Origin: Hydractinia symbiolongicarpus
Taxonomy: Eukaryota > Cnidaria > Hydrozoa > Anthoathecata > Hydractiniidae
NCBI RefSeq assembly: GCF_029227915.1
Contig: NC_079876.1
Span: forward strand, 36,687,828-36,751,827
Direction of reading: 5' to 3'
DNA: 64,000 nt
Part shown: one piece after another, positions 1 through 12,528 of the stretch
How the letters are laid out: every line of letters starts with the position of its first letter
Position numbering within the stretch: the stretch's first letter is position 1
Notes under the pieces: generated by a model
The model's input: the letters and a program-made list of their open reading frames with translations, nothing else
Databases searched by the model: none
What the model was told of the DNA's origin: nothing
Position numbers and translations under genes: made by a program

Positions 1-520
1 TCACCAATTGGTACCACGTTGTATTTAGCGATATCTTTCCGATTTTACTAGGTTGCATTGCTTTTAGAAGTGAAACGATTGACCATGGGAACTAATTGAA
101 CTGATTTCGGACTTTGACCTTATATATGTGGTAAATGAGACAATTGGACACCAAGAATTAACATTCTTTTTACTTTGGCATGAATGCAGGAACTGCGCAG
201 TTACACTAGAAACTGTGTTAGCTCTTTATTTACAAATGTAGATCAATGAGTCATTTTTACTCTGGGACTAATCCTAGGCATTAGCGCGCTTTGGAGAATT
301 GGAGACAGTTTCAAAAACTACATTTCATCGACTTTCTAACGGTATTCGTCCGTTTGAGCGCGGTGGTAGCGCTTCAATTAAAAATTAGGATAAAAAGTCA
401 TTTTTTACTGTGGGACCAATCCTAGCCGAAATCGCGCGCTGAAGAAATAACGACTGTTTCAAAAACTACATTTCATTGACTTTCTAACAGTATCAATCCG
501 TTTGAGTTACAACGGTTGAG
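1..520. repeat. Diverged satellite copies with a 148-bp partial duplication
   Basis: The interval between the first landmark (position 1, itself degenerate) and the next at 521 is 520 bp, about 148 bp longer than one monomer. Around 358 the sequence runs from CCGTTTGAG directly back into a GGTGGTAGCGCTTCAATTAA stretch that belongs about 150 bp earlier in the monomer. The downstream part matches the subtype carrying AAAAATTAGGATAAAAAGTC (compare about 11160). This is the signature of an out-of-register exchange between two subtypes. Bases 1-300 carry many more differences from the other copies, as expected near an array edge. Confidence 0.8.
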
Positions 521-3500
521 TCACATATTCGTACCAACATGTATTTCGTGATATTTTTCCGGTATTACTAGGTTGTATGGCTTTTAACAGTGATACGATT
601 GGCTATGGGACTTAATTGAACTGATTATGGACTGTGACCTTGAAAATGTGAAAGTGAGACAATTGGACTCCAAGAAATAACATTCTTCTTAATTTGACAT
701 GATTGCCGAAACTCAGCGATTACACTGGGCGCTGTGGTAGTGCTTCATTTAAGAATTTAGATAAATAAGTCATTTTTTACTGTGGAAACAATCCTAGCCG
801 TTATCGCGCGCTGAAGAAATAGCTACAGTTTCAAAAACTACATTTCATTAACTTTTTAACGGTAACAATCCGTTTGAGTTACAACCGTTGGGTCACATAT
901 TCGTACCAACATGTATTTAGCGATATTCTTAAGGTATTACTAGGTTGCATCGCTTTTGACAGTGAAACGATTGACTGTGGGACTTAATTGAACTGATTAT
1001 GGACTGTGACCTCAAAAATGTGAAGGTGGGACAATTGGACTCCAAGATATAACATTCTTCTTAATTTGACGTGATTGTCGGAACTCAGCGATTACACTGG
1101 GCGCTGTGGTAACACTTCATTTAAAAATTTAGATAAATAATTCATTTTTTCTGTGGGACTAATCCTAGCCGTTATCGCGCGCTGAAGAAATAGCGACAGT
1201 TTCAAAAACTACATCTCATTGACTTTCTAACGGTATCAATCCGTTTGAGTTACAACTGTTGAGTCACATATTCGTACCAACATGTATTTCGTCCTATTTT
1301 TCCCGTATTACTACGTTGTATGGTTTTTAACAGTGAAACGATTGACTTTGGGACTTAATTGAACTGATTATGGACTGTGACCTAAAAAATGTTATAAGTG
1401 AGACAAGTGGACTCCAAAAAATAACATTCTTTTTAATTTGACATGATTGCCGGAACTCAGCGATTACACTGGGCGCTGTGGTAGCGCTTCATTTAAGAAT
1501 TTAGATAAATAAGTCATTTTTTACTGTGGAACCAATCCTAGCCGTTCTCGCGCGCTGAAGAAATAGCGACAGTTTCAAAAACTAAATTTCATTGACTTTC
1601 TAACAGTATTAATCCGTTTGAGTTACAACGGTTGAGTCACATATTCGTACCAACATGTATTTCCTGATATTTTTCCGGTATTACTAGGTTGTATGGCTTT
1701 TAACAGTGAAACGATTGACTGTGGGACAAAATTGAACTAATTTTAGACTGTGACCTTATAAATGGTATAAGTGAGACAAGTCTACTCCAAGAAATAACAT
1801 TCTTTTTAATTTGACATGATTGCCGGAACTCAGCGATTACACTGGGCGCTGTGGTAGCGCTTCATTTAAGAATTTAGATAAATAATTCATTTTTTTCTGT
1901 GGGACCAATCCTAGCCGTTATGGCGCGCTGCAGAAATAGCGACAGTGTCAAAAACTACATCTCATTGATTTTCTAACGATATCAATCCGCTTCAAATACA
2001 ATGGTTGCGTCACATATTCGTACCAACATGTATTTAGCGATATTTTTCTCATATTACTAGGTTGCATCGCTTTTAACAGTGAAACGATTGACTGTGGCAC
2101 ATAATTGAACTGATTTTGGACTGTGACCTTATAAATGTGATAAGTGAGACAATTGGACTCAAAGAAATAACAGTCTTCTTAATTTGACATGATTGCCGGA
2201 ACTCAGCGATTACACTGGGCGCTGTGGTAGCGCTTCATTTAAGAATTTAGATAAATAAGTCATTTTTTGCAGTGGGAACAATCCTAGCCGTGATCGCGCG
2301 CTGCAGAAATAGCGACAGGTTCAAAAACTACATTTCATTTTCTTTCTAACAGTATCAATCCGTTTGAGTTACAACGGTTGAGTCACATATTCGTACCAAC
2401 ATGTATTTCTTCCTATTTTTCCCGTATTACTAGGTTGTATGGTTTTTAACAGTGAAACGATTGACTGTGGGACTTAATTGAACTAAATTTGGACTGTGAC
2501 CTGATAAATGTGATAAATGAGACAATTGGAGTCCAAGAAATAACATTCTTCTTAATTTGGCATGATTGCCGGAACTCAGCGACTACACTGGGCGCTGTGG
2601 TAGCGCTTCATTTAAAAATTTATATTAATAAGTCATTTTTTACTGTGGGACCAATCCTAGCCGCTATCGCGCGCTGAAGAATTAGCGACAGTTTCAAAAA
2701 CTACATTTTACTAACTTTCTAACGGTATCAATCCGCTTTAGTTACAACGGTTGCGTCACATATTCGTACCAACATGTATTTTGCGATATTTTTCTCATAT
2801 TACTAGGTTGCATCGCTTTTAACAGTGAAACGATTGACTGTGGGACTTAATTGAACTGATTATGGACTGTGACCTTAAAAATGTGAAAGTGAGACAATTG
2901 GACTCCAAGATATAACATTCTTCTTAATTGGACGTGATTGTCAGAACTCAGCTATTACACTGGGCGCTGTGGTAACGCTTCATTTAAAAATTTAGGTAAA
3001 TAAGTCATTTTTTACTACAGGACCAATCCTAGCCGTTATCGCGCGCTGAAGCAATAGCGACAGTTTCAAAAACTACATTTCCTTGACTTTCCAACGGTAT
3101 CAATCCGCTGCAGTTGCAATGATTGTGTCACATATTCGTACCAACATGTATTTAGCGATTTTATTTTATATTACTAGGTTGCATCGCTTTTAACAGTGAA
3201 ACGATTGACTGTGGGACTAAATTGAACTGATTTTAGACTGTGACCTTATAAATGGTATAAGTGAGACAAGTGGACTCCATGAAATAACATTTTTCTTAAC
3301 TTGACATGATTGCCGAAACTCAGCGATTACATTGGGCGCTTTGGTAGCGCTTCAATTAAGAATTTAGATAAATAAGTCATTCTTTACTGTGGGACCAATC
3401 GTAGCCGTTATCGCTCACTAAAGAAATAGCGACAATTTCAAAAACTACATTTCATCGTCTTTCTAACAGTATCAATCCGTTTGAGTTACAACGGTTGAGT

Positions 3501-5520
3501 CACATATTCGTACCAACATGTATTTCGTCCTATTTTTCCGGTATTACTGGGTTGTGTGGCTTTTAACAGTGAAACGATTAACTGTGGGACTTAATTGAAC
3601 TGATTTTGGACTGTGACCTTAAAAATATGAAAGTGAGACAATTGGACTCCAAGATATAACATTCTTCTTAATTTGACGTGATTGCCGAAACTCAGCGATT
3701 ACATTGGGCGCTTTGGTAGCGCTTCAATTAAGAATTTAGATAAATAAGTCATTCTTTACTGTGGGACCAATCCTAGCCGTTATCGCGCGCAGAAGAAATA
3801 GCGACAGTTTCAAAAACTACATTTCATTGACTTTTTAACGGTGACAGTCAGTTTGAGTGACAACCGTTTGGTCACATATTCGTACCAACATGTATTTAGC
3901 GATATTTTTCCGGTATTACTAGGTTGCATCGCTTTTAACAGTGAAACGATTGACTGTGGGACTTAATTGAACTGATTATAGACTGTGACCTTAAAAATGT
4001 GAAAGTGAGACAATTGGACTCCAAGATATAACATTCTTCTTAATTTGACGTGACTGTCGGAACTCAGCGATTACACTGGGCGCTGTGGTAACGCTTCATT
4101 TAAAAATTCAGATAAATAATTCATTTTTTTCTGTGGGACCCATCCTACCCGTTATCGCACGCTGAAGAAATAGCGACAGTTTCAAAAACTACATCTCATT
4201 GACTTTCTAACGGTATCAATTCGTTTGAGTTACAACGGTTGAGTCACATATTCGTACCAACATGTATTTCGTCCTATTTTTCCCGTATTACTAGGTTGTA
4301 TGGTTTTTAACAGTGAAACGATTGACTGTGGGACTTAATTGAACTGATTATAGACTGTGACCTTAAAAATGTTATAAGTGAGACAAGTGGACTCCAAGAG
4401 ATAATATTCTTTTTAATTTGACATGATTGCCGGAACTCAGCGATTACACTGGGCGCTGTGGTAACGCTTCATTTAAAAATATAGGTAAATAAGTCATTCT
4501 TTATTGTGGGACCAATTCTAACCGTTATCGCGGGCTGAAGAATTAGCGACAGTTTCAAAAATTACATTTCATTGACTTTCTAACGGTGTCAATCCACATC
4601 AGTTACAACGGTTGCGTCACATATTCGTACCAACATGTATTTAGCGATATTTTTCTCATATTACTAGGTTACTTTGCTTTTAACAGTGAAACGATTGACT
4701 GTGGGACTAAATTGAACCGTTTTTAGACTGTGACCTTATAAATGGCATAAGTGAGACAAGTGGACTCCATGAAATAACATTCTTTTTAATTTGACATGAT
4801 TGTCGGAACTCAGCGATTACACTGGGCGCTGTGGTAGCACTTCATTTAAAAATTTAGATAAATAATTCATTTTTACTGTGGGACAAATCCTAGCCGTTAT
4901 CGCGCGCTGAAAAAATAGCGACAGTTTCAAAAACTACATCTCATTGACTTTCTAACGGTATCAATCCGCTTCAGATACAACCGTTGCGTCACATATTCGT
5001 ACCAACATGTATTTAGCGATATTTTTCTCATATTACTAGGTTGCATCGCTTTTAACATTGAAACGATTGACTGTGGCACATAATTGAACTGATTTTGGAC
5101 TGTGACCTTATAAATGTGATAAGTGAGACAATTGGACTCCAAGAAATAACAGTCTTCTTAATTTGACATGATTGCCGGAACTCAGCGATTACACTGGCCG
5201 CTGTGGTAGCGCTTCATTTAAGAATTTAGATAAATAAGTCATTCTTTACAGTGGGACACATCCTAGCCGCTATCGCGCGCTGAAGAATTAGCGACAGTTT
5301 TAAAAACTACATTTTACTAACTTTCTAACGGTATCAATCCGCTTTAGTTACAACGGTTGCGTCACATATTCGTACCAACATGTATTTTGCGATATTTTTC
5401 TCATATTACTAGGTTGCATCGCTTTTAACAGTGAAACGATTGACTGTGGGACTTAATTGAACTGATTATGGACTGTGACCTTAAAAATGTGAAAGTGAGA
5501 CAATTGGACTCCAAGATATA

Positions 5521-6264
5521 ACATTCTTTTTAATTTGACATCATTGCCGGAACTCAGCGATTACACTGGGCGCTGTGGTAGTGCTTCATTTCAGAATTTA
5601 GATAAATAAGTCATTTTTTACTGTGGAACCAATCCTAGCCGTTATCGCGCGCTGAAGAAATAGCTACAGTTTCAAAAACTACATTTCATTGACTTTTTAA
5701 CGGTAACAATCCGTTTGAGTTACAACAGTTGGGTCACATATTCGTACCAACATGTATTTAGCGATATTCTTAAGGTATTACTAGGTTGCATCGCTTTTAA
5801 CAGTGAAACGATTGACTGTGGGACTTAATTGAACTGATTATGGACTGTGACCTCAAAAATGTGAAAGTTGGACAATTGGACTCCAAGATATAACATTCTT
5901 TTTAATTTGACATCATTGCCGGAACTCAGCGATTACACTGGGCGCTGTGGTAGTGCTTCATTTCAGAATTTAGATAAATAAGTCATTTTTTACTGTGGAA
6001 CCAATCCTAGCCGTTATCGCGCGCTGAAGAAATAGCTACAGTTTCAAAAACTACATTTCATTGACTTTTTAACGGTAACAATCCGTTTGAGTTACAACAG
6101 TTGGGTCACATATTCGTACCAACATGTATTTAGCGATATTCTTAAGGTATTACTAGGTTGCATCGCTTTTAACAGTGAAACGATTGACTGTGGGACTTAA
6201 TTGAACTGATTATGGACTGTGACCTCAAAAATGTGAAAGTTGGACAATTGGACTCCAAGATATA
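5521..6264. repeat. Tandem pair of near-identical satellite monomers
   Basis: Two adjacent 372-bp copies share private variants (ACATCATTGCCGG, GTAGTGCTTCATTTCAGAA, CTTAAGGTATTAC). The same string begins at 5521 and at 5893, so one monomer was recently duplicated in register. Confidence 0.85.
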
Positions 6265-6600
6265 ACATTCTTCTTAATTTGACGTGATTGTCGGAACTCA
6301 GCGATTACACTGGGCGCTGTGGTAACGCTTCATTTAAAAATTTAGATAAATAATTCATTTTTTCTGTGGGACCAATCCTAGCCGTTATCGCGCGCTGAAG
6401 AAATAGCGACAGTTTCAAAAACTACATCTCATTGACTTTCCTACGGTATCAATCCGTTTGAGTTACAACGGTTGAGTCACATATTCGTACCAACATGTAT
6501 TTCGTCCTATTTTTCCCGTATTACTAGGTTGTATGGTTTTTAACAGTGAAACGATTGACTTTGGGACTTAATTGAACTGATTATGGACTGTGACCTTAAA

Positions 6601-8836
6601 AATGTTTTAAGTGAGACAAGTGGACTCCAAAAAATAACATTCTTTTTAATTTGACATGATTGCCGGAACTCAGCGATTACACTTGGCGCTGTGGTAGCGC
6701 TTCATTTAAGAATTTAGATAAATAAGTCATTTTTTACTGTGGAACCAATCCTAGCCGTTATCGCGCGCTGAAGAAATAGCGACAGTTTCAAAAACTAAAT
6801 TTCATTGACTTTCTAACAGTATTAATCCGTTTGAGTTACAACGGTTGAGTCACATATTCGTACCAACATGTATTTCCTGATATTTTTCCGGTATTACTAG
6901 GTTGTATGGCTTTTAACAGTGAAACGATTGACTGTGGGACAAAATTGAACTGATTTTAGACTGTGACCTTATAAATGGTATAAGTGAGACAAGTCTACTC
7001 CAAGAAATAACATTCTTTTTAATTTGACATGATTGCCGGAACTCAGCGATTACACTGGGCGCTGTGGTAGCGCTTCATTTAAGAATTTAGATAAATAAGT
7101 CATTTTTTACTGTGGAACCAATCCTAGCCGTTATCGCGCGCTGAAGAAATAGCGACAGTTTCAAAAACTACATCTCATTGACATTTTAACGGTGACAGTC
7201 AGTTTGAGTGACAACCGTTTGGTCACATATTCGTACCAACATGTATTTAGCGATATTTTTCCGGTATTACTAGGTTGCATCGTTTTTAACAGTGAAACGA
7301 TTGACTGTGGGACTTAATTGAACTGATTATGGACTGTGACCTTAAAAATGTGAAAGTGAGACAATTGGACTCCAAGGTATAACATTCTTCTTAATTTGAC
7401 GTGATTGTCGGAACTCAGCGATTACACTGGGCGCTGTGGTAACGCTTCATTTAAAAATTCAGATAAATAATTCATTTTTTTCTGTGGTACCCATCCTACC
7501 CGTTATCGCACGCTGAAGAAATAGCGACAGTTTCAAAAACTACATCTCATTGACTTTCTAACGGTATCAATCCGTTTGAGTTACAACGGTTGAGTCACAT
7601 ATTCGTACCAACATGTATTTCGTCCTATTTTTCCCGTATTACTAGGTTGTATGGTTTTTAACAGTGAAACGATTGACTGTGGGACTTAATTGAACTGATT
7701 ATAGACTGTGACCTTAAAAATGTTTTAAGTGAGACAAGTGGACTCCAAAAAATAACATTCTTTTTAATTTGACATGATTGCCGGAACTCAGCGATTACAC
7801 TTGGCGCTGTGGTAGCGCTTCATTTAAGAATTTAGATAAATAAGTCATTTTTTACTGTGGAACCAATCCTAGCCGTTATCGCGCGCTGAAGAAATAGCGA
7901 CAGTTTCAAAAACTAAATTTCATTGACTTTCTAACAGTATTAATCCGTTTGAGTTACAACGGTTGAGTCACATATTCGTACCAACATGTATTTCCTGATA
8001 TTTTTCCGGTATTACTAGGTTGTATGGCTTTTAACAGTGAAACGATTGACTGTGGGACAAAATTGAACTGATTTTAGACTGTGACCTTATAAATGGTATA
8101 AGTGAGACAAGTCTACTCCAAGAAATAACATTCTTTTTAATTTGACATGATTGCCGGAACTCAGCGATTACACTGGGCGCTGTGGTAGCGCTTCATTTAA
8201 GAATTTAGATAAATAAGTCATTTTTTACTGTGGAACCAATCCTAGCCGTTATCGCGCGCTGAAGAAATAGCGACAGTTTCAAAAACTACATCTCATTGAC
8301 TTTTTAACGGTGACAGTCAGTTTGAGTGACAACCATTTGGTCACATATTCGTACCAACATGTATTTAGCGATATTTTTCCGGTATTACTAGGTTGCATCG
8401 TTTTTAACAGTGAAACGATTGACTGTGGGACTTAATTGAACTGATTATGGACTGTGACCTTAAAAATGTGAAAGTGAGACAATTGGACTCCAAGGTATAA
8501 CATTCTTCTTAATTTGACGTGATTGTCGGAACTCAGCGATTACACTGGGCGCTGTGGTAACGCTTCATTTAAAAATTCAGATAAATAATTCATTTTTTTC
8601 TGTGGTACCCATCCTACCCGTTATCGCACGCTGAAGAAATAGCGACAGTTTCAAAAACTACATCTCATTGACTTTCTAACGGTATCAATCCGTTTGAGTT
8701 ACAACGGTTGAGTCACATATTCGTACCAACATGTATTTCGTCCTATTTTTCCCGTATTACTAGGTTGTATGGTTTTTAACAGTGAAACGATTGACTGTGG
8801 GACTTAATTGAACTGATTATAGACTGTGACCTTAAA
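6601..8836. repeat. Trimeric higher-order repeat, two copies of 1118 bp
   Basis: Units 6601-7718 and 7719-8836 are near identical over three monomers. Diagnostic variants recur exactly 1118 bp apart: AATGTTTTAAGTGAG at 6601 and 7719, and AAGTCTACTCC at 6991 and 8109. Within each unit the three monomers differ from each other. The identity stops at 8837, where the text changes to AATGTTATAAGTG. Confidence 0.9.
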
Positions 8837-11800
8837 AATGTTATAAGTGAGACAAGTGGACTCCATGAAATAACATTCTTTTTAATTTGACATGATTGTC
8901 GGAACTCAGCGATTACACTGGGCGCTGTGGTAGCACTTCATTTAAAAATTTAGATAAATAATTCATTTTTACTGTGGGACAAATCCTAGCCGTTATTGCG
9001 CGATGAAGAAATAGCGACAGTTTCAAAAACTACATCTCATTGACTTTCTAACGGTATCAATCCGCTTCAAATACAATGGTTGCGTCACATATTCGTACCA
9101 ACATGTATTTAGCGATATTTTTCTCATATTACTAGGTTGCATCGCTTTTAACAGTGAAACGATTGACTGTGGCACATAATTGAACTGATTTTGGACTGTG
9201 ACCTTATAAATGTGATAAGTGAGACAATTGGACTCCAAGAAATAACAGTCTTCTTAATTTGACATGATTGCCGGAACTCAGCGATTACACTGGTCGCTGT
9301 GGTAGCGGTTCATTTAAGAATTTAGATAAATAAGTCATTCTTCGCAGTGGGAACAGTCCTAGCCGTTATCGCGCGCTGAAGAAATAGCGACAGTTTCAAA
9401 AACCACATTTCATTTTCTTTCTAACAGTATCAATCCGTTTGAGTTACAACGGTTGAGTCACATATTCGTACCAACATGTATTTCTTCCTATTTTTCCCGT
9501 ATTACTAGGTTGTATGGTTTTTAACAGTGAAACGATTGACTGTGGGACTTAATTAAACTAAATTTGGACTGTGACCTGATAAATGTGATAAATGAGACAA
9601 TTGGAGTCCAAGAAATAACATTCTTCTTAATTTGGCATGATTGCCGGAACTCAGCGATTACACTGGGCGCTGTGGTAGCGCTTCATTTAAAAATATATAT
9701 TAATAAGTCATTTTTTACTGTGGGGCCATTCCTAGCCGCTATCGCGCGCTGAAAAATTAGCGACAGTTTCAAAAACTACATTTTACTAACTTTCTAACGG
9801 TATCAATCCGCTTTAGTTACAACGGTTGCGTCACATATTCGTACCAACATGTATTTCCTGATATTTTTCCGGTATTACTAGGTTTTATGGCTTTTAACAG
9901 TGAAACAATTAACTGTGGGACTAAATTGAACTGATTTTAGACTGTGACCTTATAAATGGTATAAGTTAGACAAGTGGACTCCATGAAATAACATTCTTTT
10001 TAATTTGACATGATTGTCGGAACTCAGCGATTACACTGGGCGCTATGGTAGTGCTTCATTTTAAAATTGAGATAAATAATTCATTTTTTCTGTGGGACCA
10101 ATCCTAGCCGTTATCGCGCGCTGAAGAAATAGCGACAGTTTCAAAAACTACATCTCATTGACTTTCTAACGGTATCAATCCGCTTCAGTAACAACGGTTG
10201 CGTCACATATTCGTACCAACATGTATTTAGCGATATTTTTCTCATATTACTAAGTTGTATGGCTTTTAACAGTGAAACAATTGACTGTGGGACTTAATTG
10301 AACTGATTATGGACTGTGACCTTATAAATGTTAAAGAAAGACTATTGGACTCCAAGAAATAACAGTCTTCTTAATTTGACATGATTGCCGGAACTCAGCG
10401 ATTACACTGGGCGCTGTGGTAGCGCTTCAGTTAAGAATTTAGATAAATAAGTCATTTTTTACTGTGGGACCAATCCTAGCCGTTATTGCGCGCTGAATAA
10501 ATAGCGACAGTTTCAAAAACTACATTTCATTGACTTTCTAACAGTATCAATCCGTTTGAGTTACAACAGTTGAGTCACATATTCGTACCAACATGTATTT
10601 CGTGATATTTTTCCGGTATTGCTAGGTTGTATTGCTTTTAACAGTGAAACGATTGACTGTGGGACTTAATTGAACTAAATTTGGACTGTGACCTGATAAA
10701 TGTGATGAATGAGACAAATGGAGTCCAAGAAATAACATTCTTCTTAATTTGACATGATTGCCGGAACTCAGCGATTACATTGGGCGCTGTGGTAACGCTT
10801 CATTTAAAAATTTAGGTAAATAAGTCATTCTTTACTGTGGGACCAATCCTAGCCGTTATTGCGCGCTGAAGAAATAGCGACAGTTTCAAAAATTACATTT
10901 CATTGACTTTCTAACGGTATCAATCCTCTTCAGTTACAACAGTTGCGTCACATATTCGTACCAACATGTATTTCGTCCTATTTTTCCGGTATTACTAGGT
11001 TGTATGGCTTTTAACAGTGAAACGATTAACTGTGGGACTTAATTGAACTGATTAAGGACTGTGACATTATAAATGTGAAAGTGAGACAATTGGACCCCAA
11101 GAAATAACATTCTTCTTAATTTGACATGATTGCCGAAACTCAGCGATTACCTTGGGCGTGGTGGTAGCGCTTCAATTAAAAATTAGGATAAAAAGTCATT
11201 TTTTACTGTGGGACCAATCCTAGCCGAAATCGCGCGCTGAAGAAATAACGACAGTTTCAAAAACTACATTTCAATAACATTCTAACGGTATCAATCCGCT
11301 TCAGTTACAGCGGTTGAGTCACATATTTGTACCAACATGTATTTTCTGATATTTTTCCGGTATTACTAGGTTGTATGGCTTCTAACAGTGAAACGATTGA
11401 CTATGGGAAAAAATTGAACTGATTTTGGACTCTGACCTTATAAATGTTATAAAAGAGACAAGTGAACTCCAAGAAAAAACATTCTTTTTAATTTGACATG
11501 ATTGCCGGAACTCAGCGATTACACTGGGCGCTGTGGTAGCGCTTCAATAAAAAATTAAGACAAAAAAGCCATTTTTTACTGTGGGACCAATCCTAGCCGT
11601 TAGCGCACGCTGAAGAAATAGCGACAGTTTCATTTCATTGACTTTCTAACATTATTAATTCGTTTGAGTTACAACAGTTGAGTCACATATTCGTACGAAC
11701 ATGTTTTTCGTGATATTTTTCCGGTATTACTAGGTTGTATGGCTTTTAACAGTGAAACGATTGACTGTGGGACTTAATTGAACTGATTATGGACTGTGAC

Positions 11801-11947
11801 CTTATAAATGTTAAAGTGAGAAAATTGGACTCCAAGAAATAACATTCTTCCTAATTTGACATGATTGCCGAAACTCAGCAATTAGACTGGGCGCTGTGGT
11901 AGCGCTTCAATTAAAAATTAAGATAAAAAAGTCATTTTTTGCTGTGG

Positions 11948-11952
11948 GACCA
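11948..11952. repeat. Left target-site duplication (GACCA) of the BEL/Pao element
   Basis: GACCA immediately precedes the left LTR and is repeated immediately after the right LTR (19364-19368). A 5-bp duplication fits the 4-6 bp usual for BEL/Pao integrase. In uninterrupted monomers the same place reads GTGGGACCAATCC with a single GACCA. Confidence 0.93.
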
Positions 11953-12502
11953 TGTTGAGTCAGCTCTATGTTAAAATTTGTCTTTATGTTTTGTCTGCCA
12001 TGTTTGTTCTGTAATTTATTTAACTATTGTGTTGTCAAGTGTAGTTACCCAAGTGTATTTAGTGTAAAAATTTAATCACCTGTTTGTGTCCTTGTGTTAA
12101 TTAAATGTCAATTTGTGCAATGTTATAAAATTTAATTGTAAAGTATACCCTATAGGGAGTTTATATTTATTTATTTAAAAGCAGATTTTTCAGTTCACTT
12201 GTTCACTTGAAGTCACTGAGGTGATCACATCTTTTTCAATGTCAAGAAAAGTTTAAATAATCTTTCACAAATTCAATTTTTTTTTCAGCAAGTCTATTTA
12301 AATTCTAATCAAGTTTATTTTTCAAAGCTCTTACACTTGGCAAGCTGGTGAGCATTATATAGTTTATAATATTTGTTATATTTCCTTAGTCATTTTTTGA
12401 ATATTCACTACATACATTTTTCTTATATATTGTAGTTTGAACACGTCGTTACAAGCATCAAGAGTGTGAGCGAAACTTGTCTTTTTTTTGGTTAACCCTA
12501 CA
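11953..12502 (+). repeat. Left (5') LTR of the BEL/Pao element
   Basis: 550 bp, beginning TGTTGAGTCAGCTC and ending GGTTAACCCTACA. It matches 18814-19363 with a constant offset of 6861 bp and four single-base differences: T/C in GTCTT(T/C)ATG, G/A in TATAGGG(A)(G/A)TTT, G/A in GCTGGT(G/A)AGC and T/C in TATAT(T/C)GTAG. It contains a TATA-like box and an initiator motif that would place the transcript start near 12192, giving a U3 of about 239 bp and an R-U5 of about 311 bp. I could not identify a clear AATAAA in R-U5. Confidence 0.96.
12162..12195 (+). promoter_or_regulatory. Putative core promoter in the LTR (TATA-like box plus initiator)
   Basis: TATATTTA begins at 12162 and TCAGTT at 12190 matches the animal initiator consensus TCAGTY with its A at 12192. 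The 30-bp spacing is what is known for TATA-initiator pairs. A second TATA-like string, TATAAAA at 12124, lies 68 bp upstream of the same initiator, too far to serve it. The same motifs occur in the right LTR 6861 bp downstream. The assignment rests on motif and spacing alone, and such strings are common in AT-rich DNA. Confidence 0.45.
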
Positions 12503-12528
12503 TTCAAACAGCAGGCGATTGTTTGTTA
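12503..12528 (+). other. Very short leader between left LTR and gag-pol start (expected primer-binding site)
   Basis: Only 26 bp separate the LTR end from the first ATG. This is where a tRNA primer-binding site should lie, usually starting TGG within a few bases of the LTR, because it pairs with a tRNA 3'-CCA end. The sequence begins TTCAAACAGCAGGCGATT and contains no TGG. Either the primer is an internal tRNA segment, as in copia-type half-tRNA priming, or the site is non-canonical. I could not match it to a specific tRNA. Confidence 0.5.

Larger units (their letters stand above)
1..11952. repeat. Satellite array, left segment (~372-bp monomer, about 32 copies)
   Basis: Head-to-tail copies of one AT-rich monomer. 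Successive occurrences of the landmark TCACATATTCGTACCAAC lie at about 521, 893, 1264, 1637, 2010, 2383 and 2756, giving a period of 371-373 bp. Other landmarks in nearly every copy are ACTGTGGGAC, ATCGCGCGCTGAAG, AGCGACAGTTTCAAAAAC and GGGCGCTGTGGTAGCGCTTC. Copies differ from one another by scattered substitutions and form recurring subtypes, for example those reading GTATTTAGCG versus GTATTTCGTC after the landmark. The first ~300 bp are clearly more diverged. No coding potential: short open frames occur in only some copies. The segment ends at the BEL/Pao target site. Confidence 0.97.

Noticed and set aside
12523-12528. TTG at 12523 as the gag-pol start
   Set aside because: An in-frame ATG lies two codons downstream at 12529; animal translation starts at ATG by default, and nothing favours the TTG.
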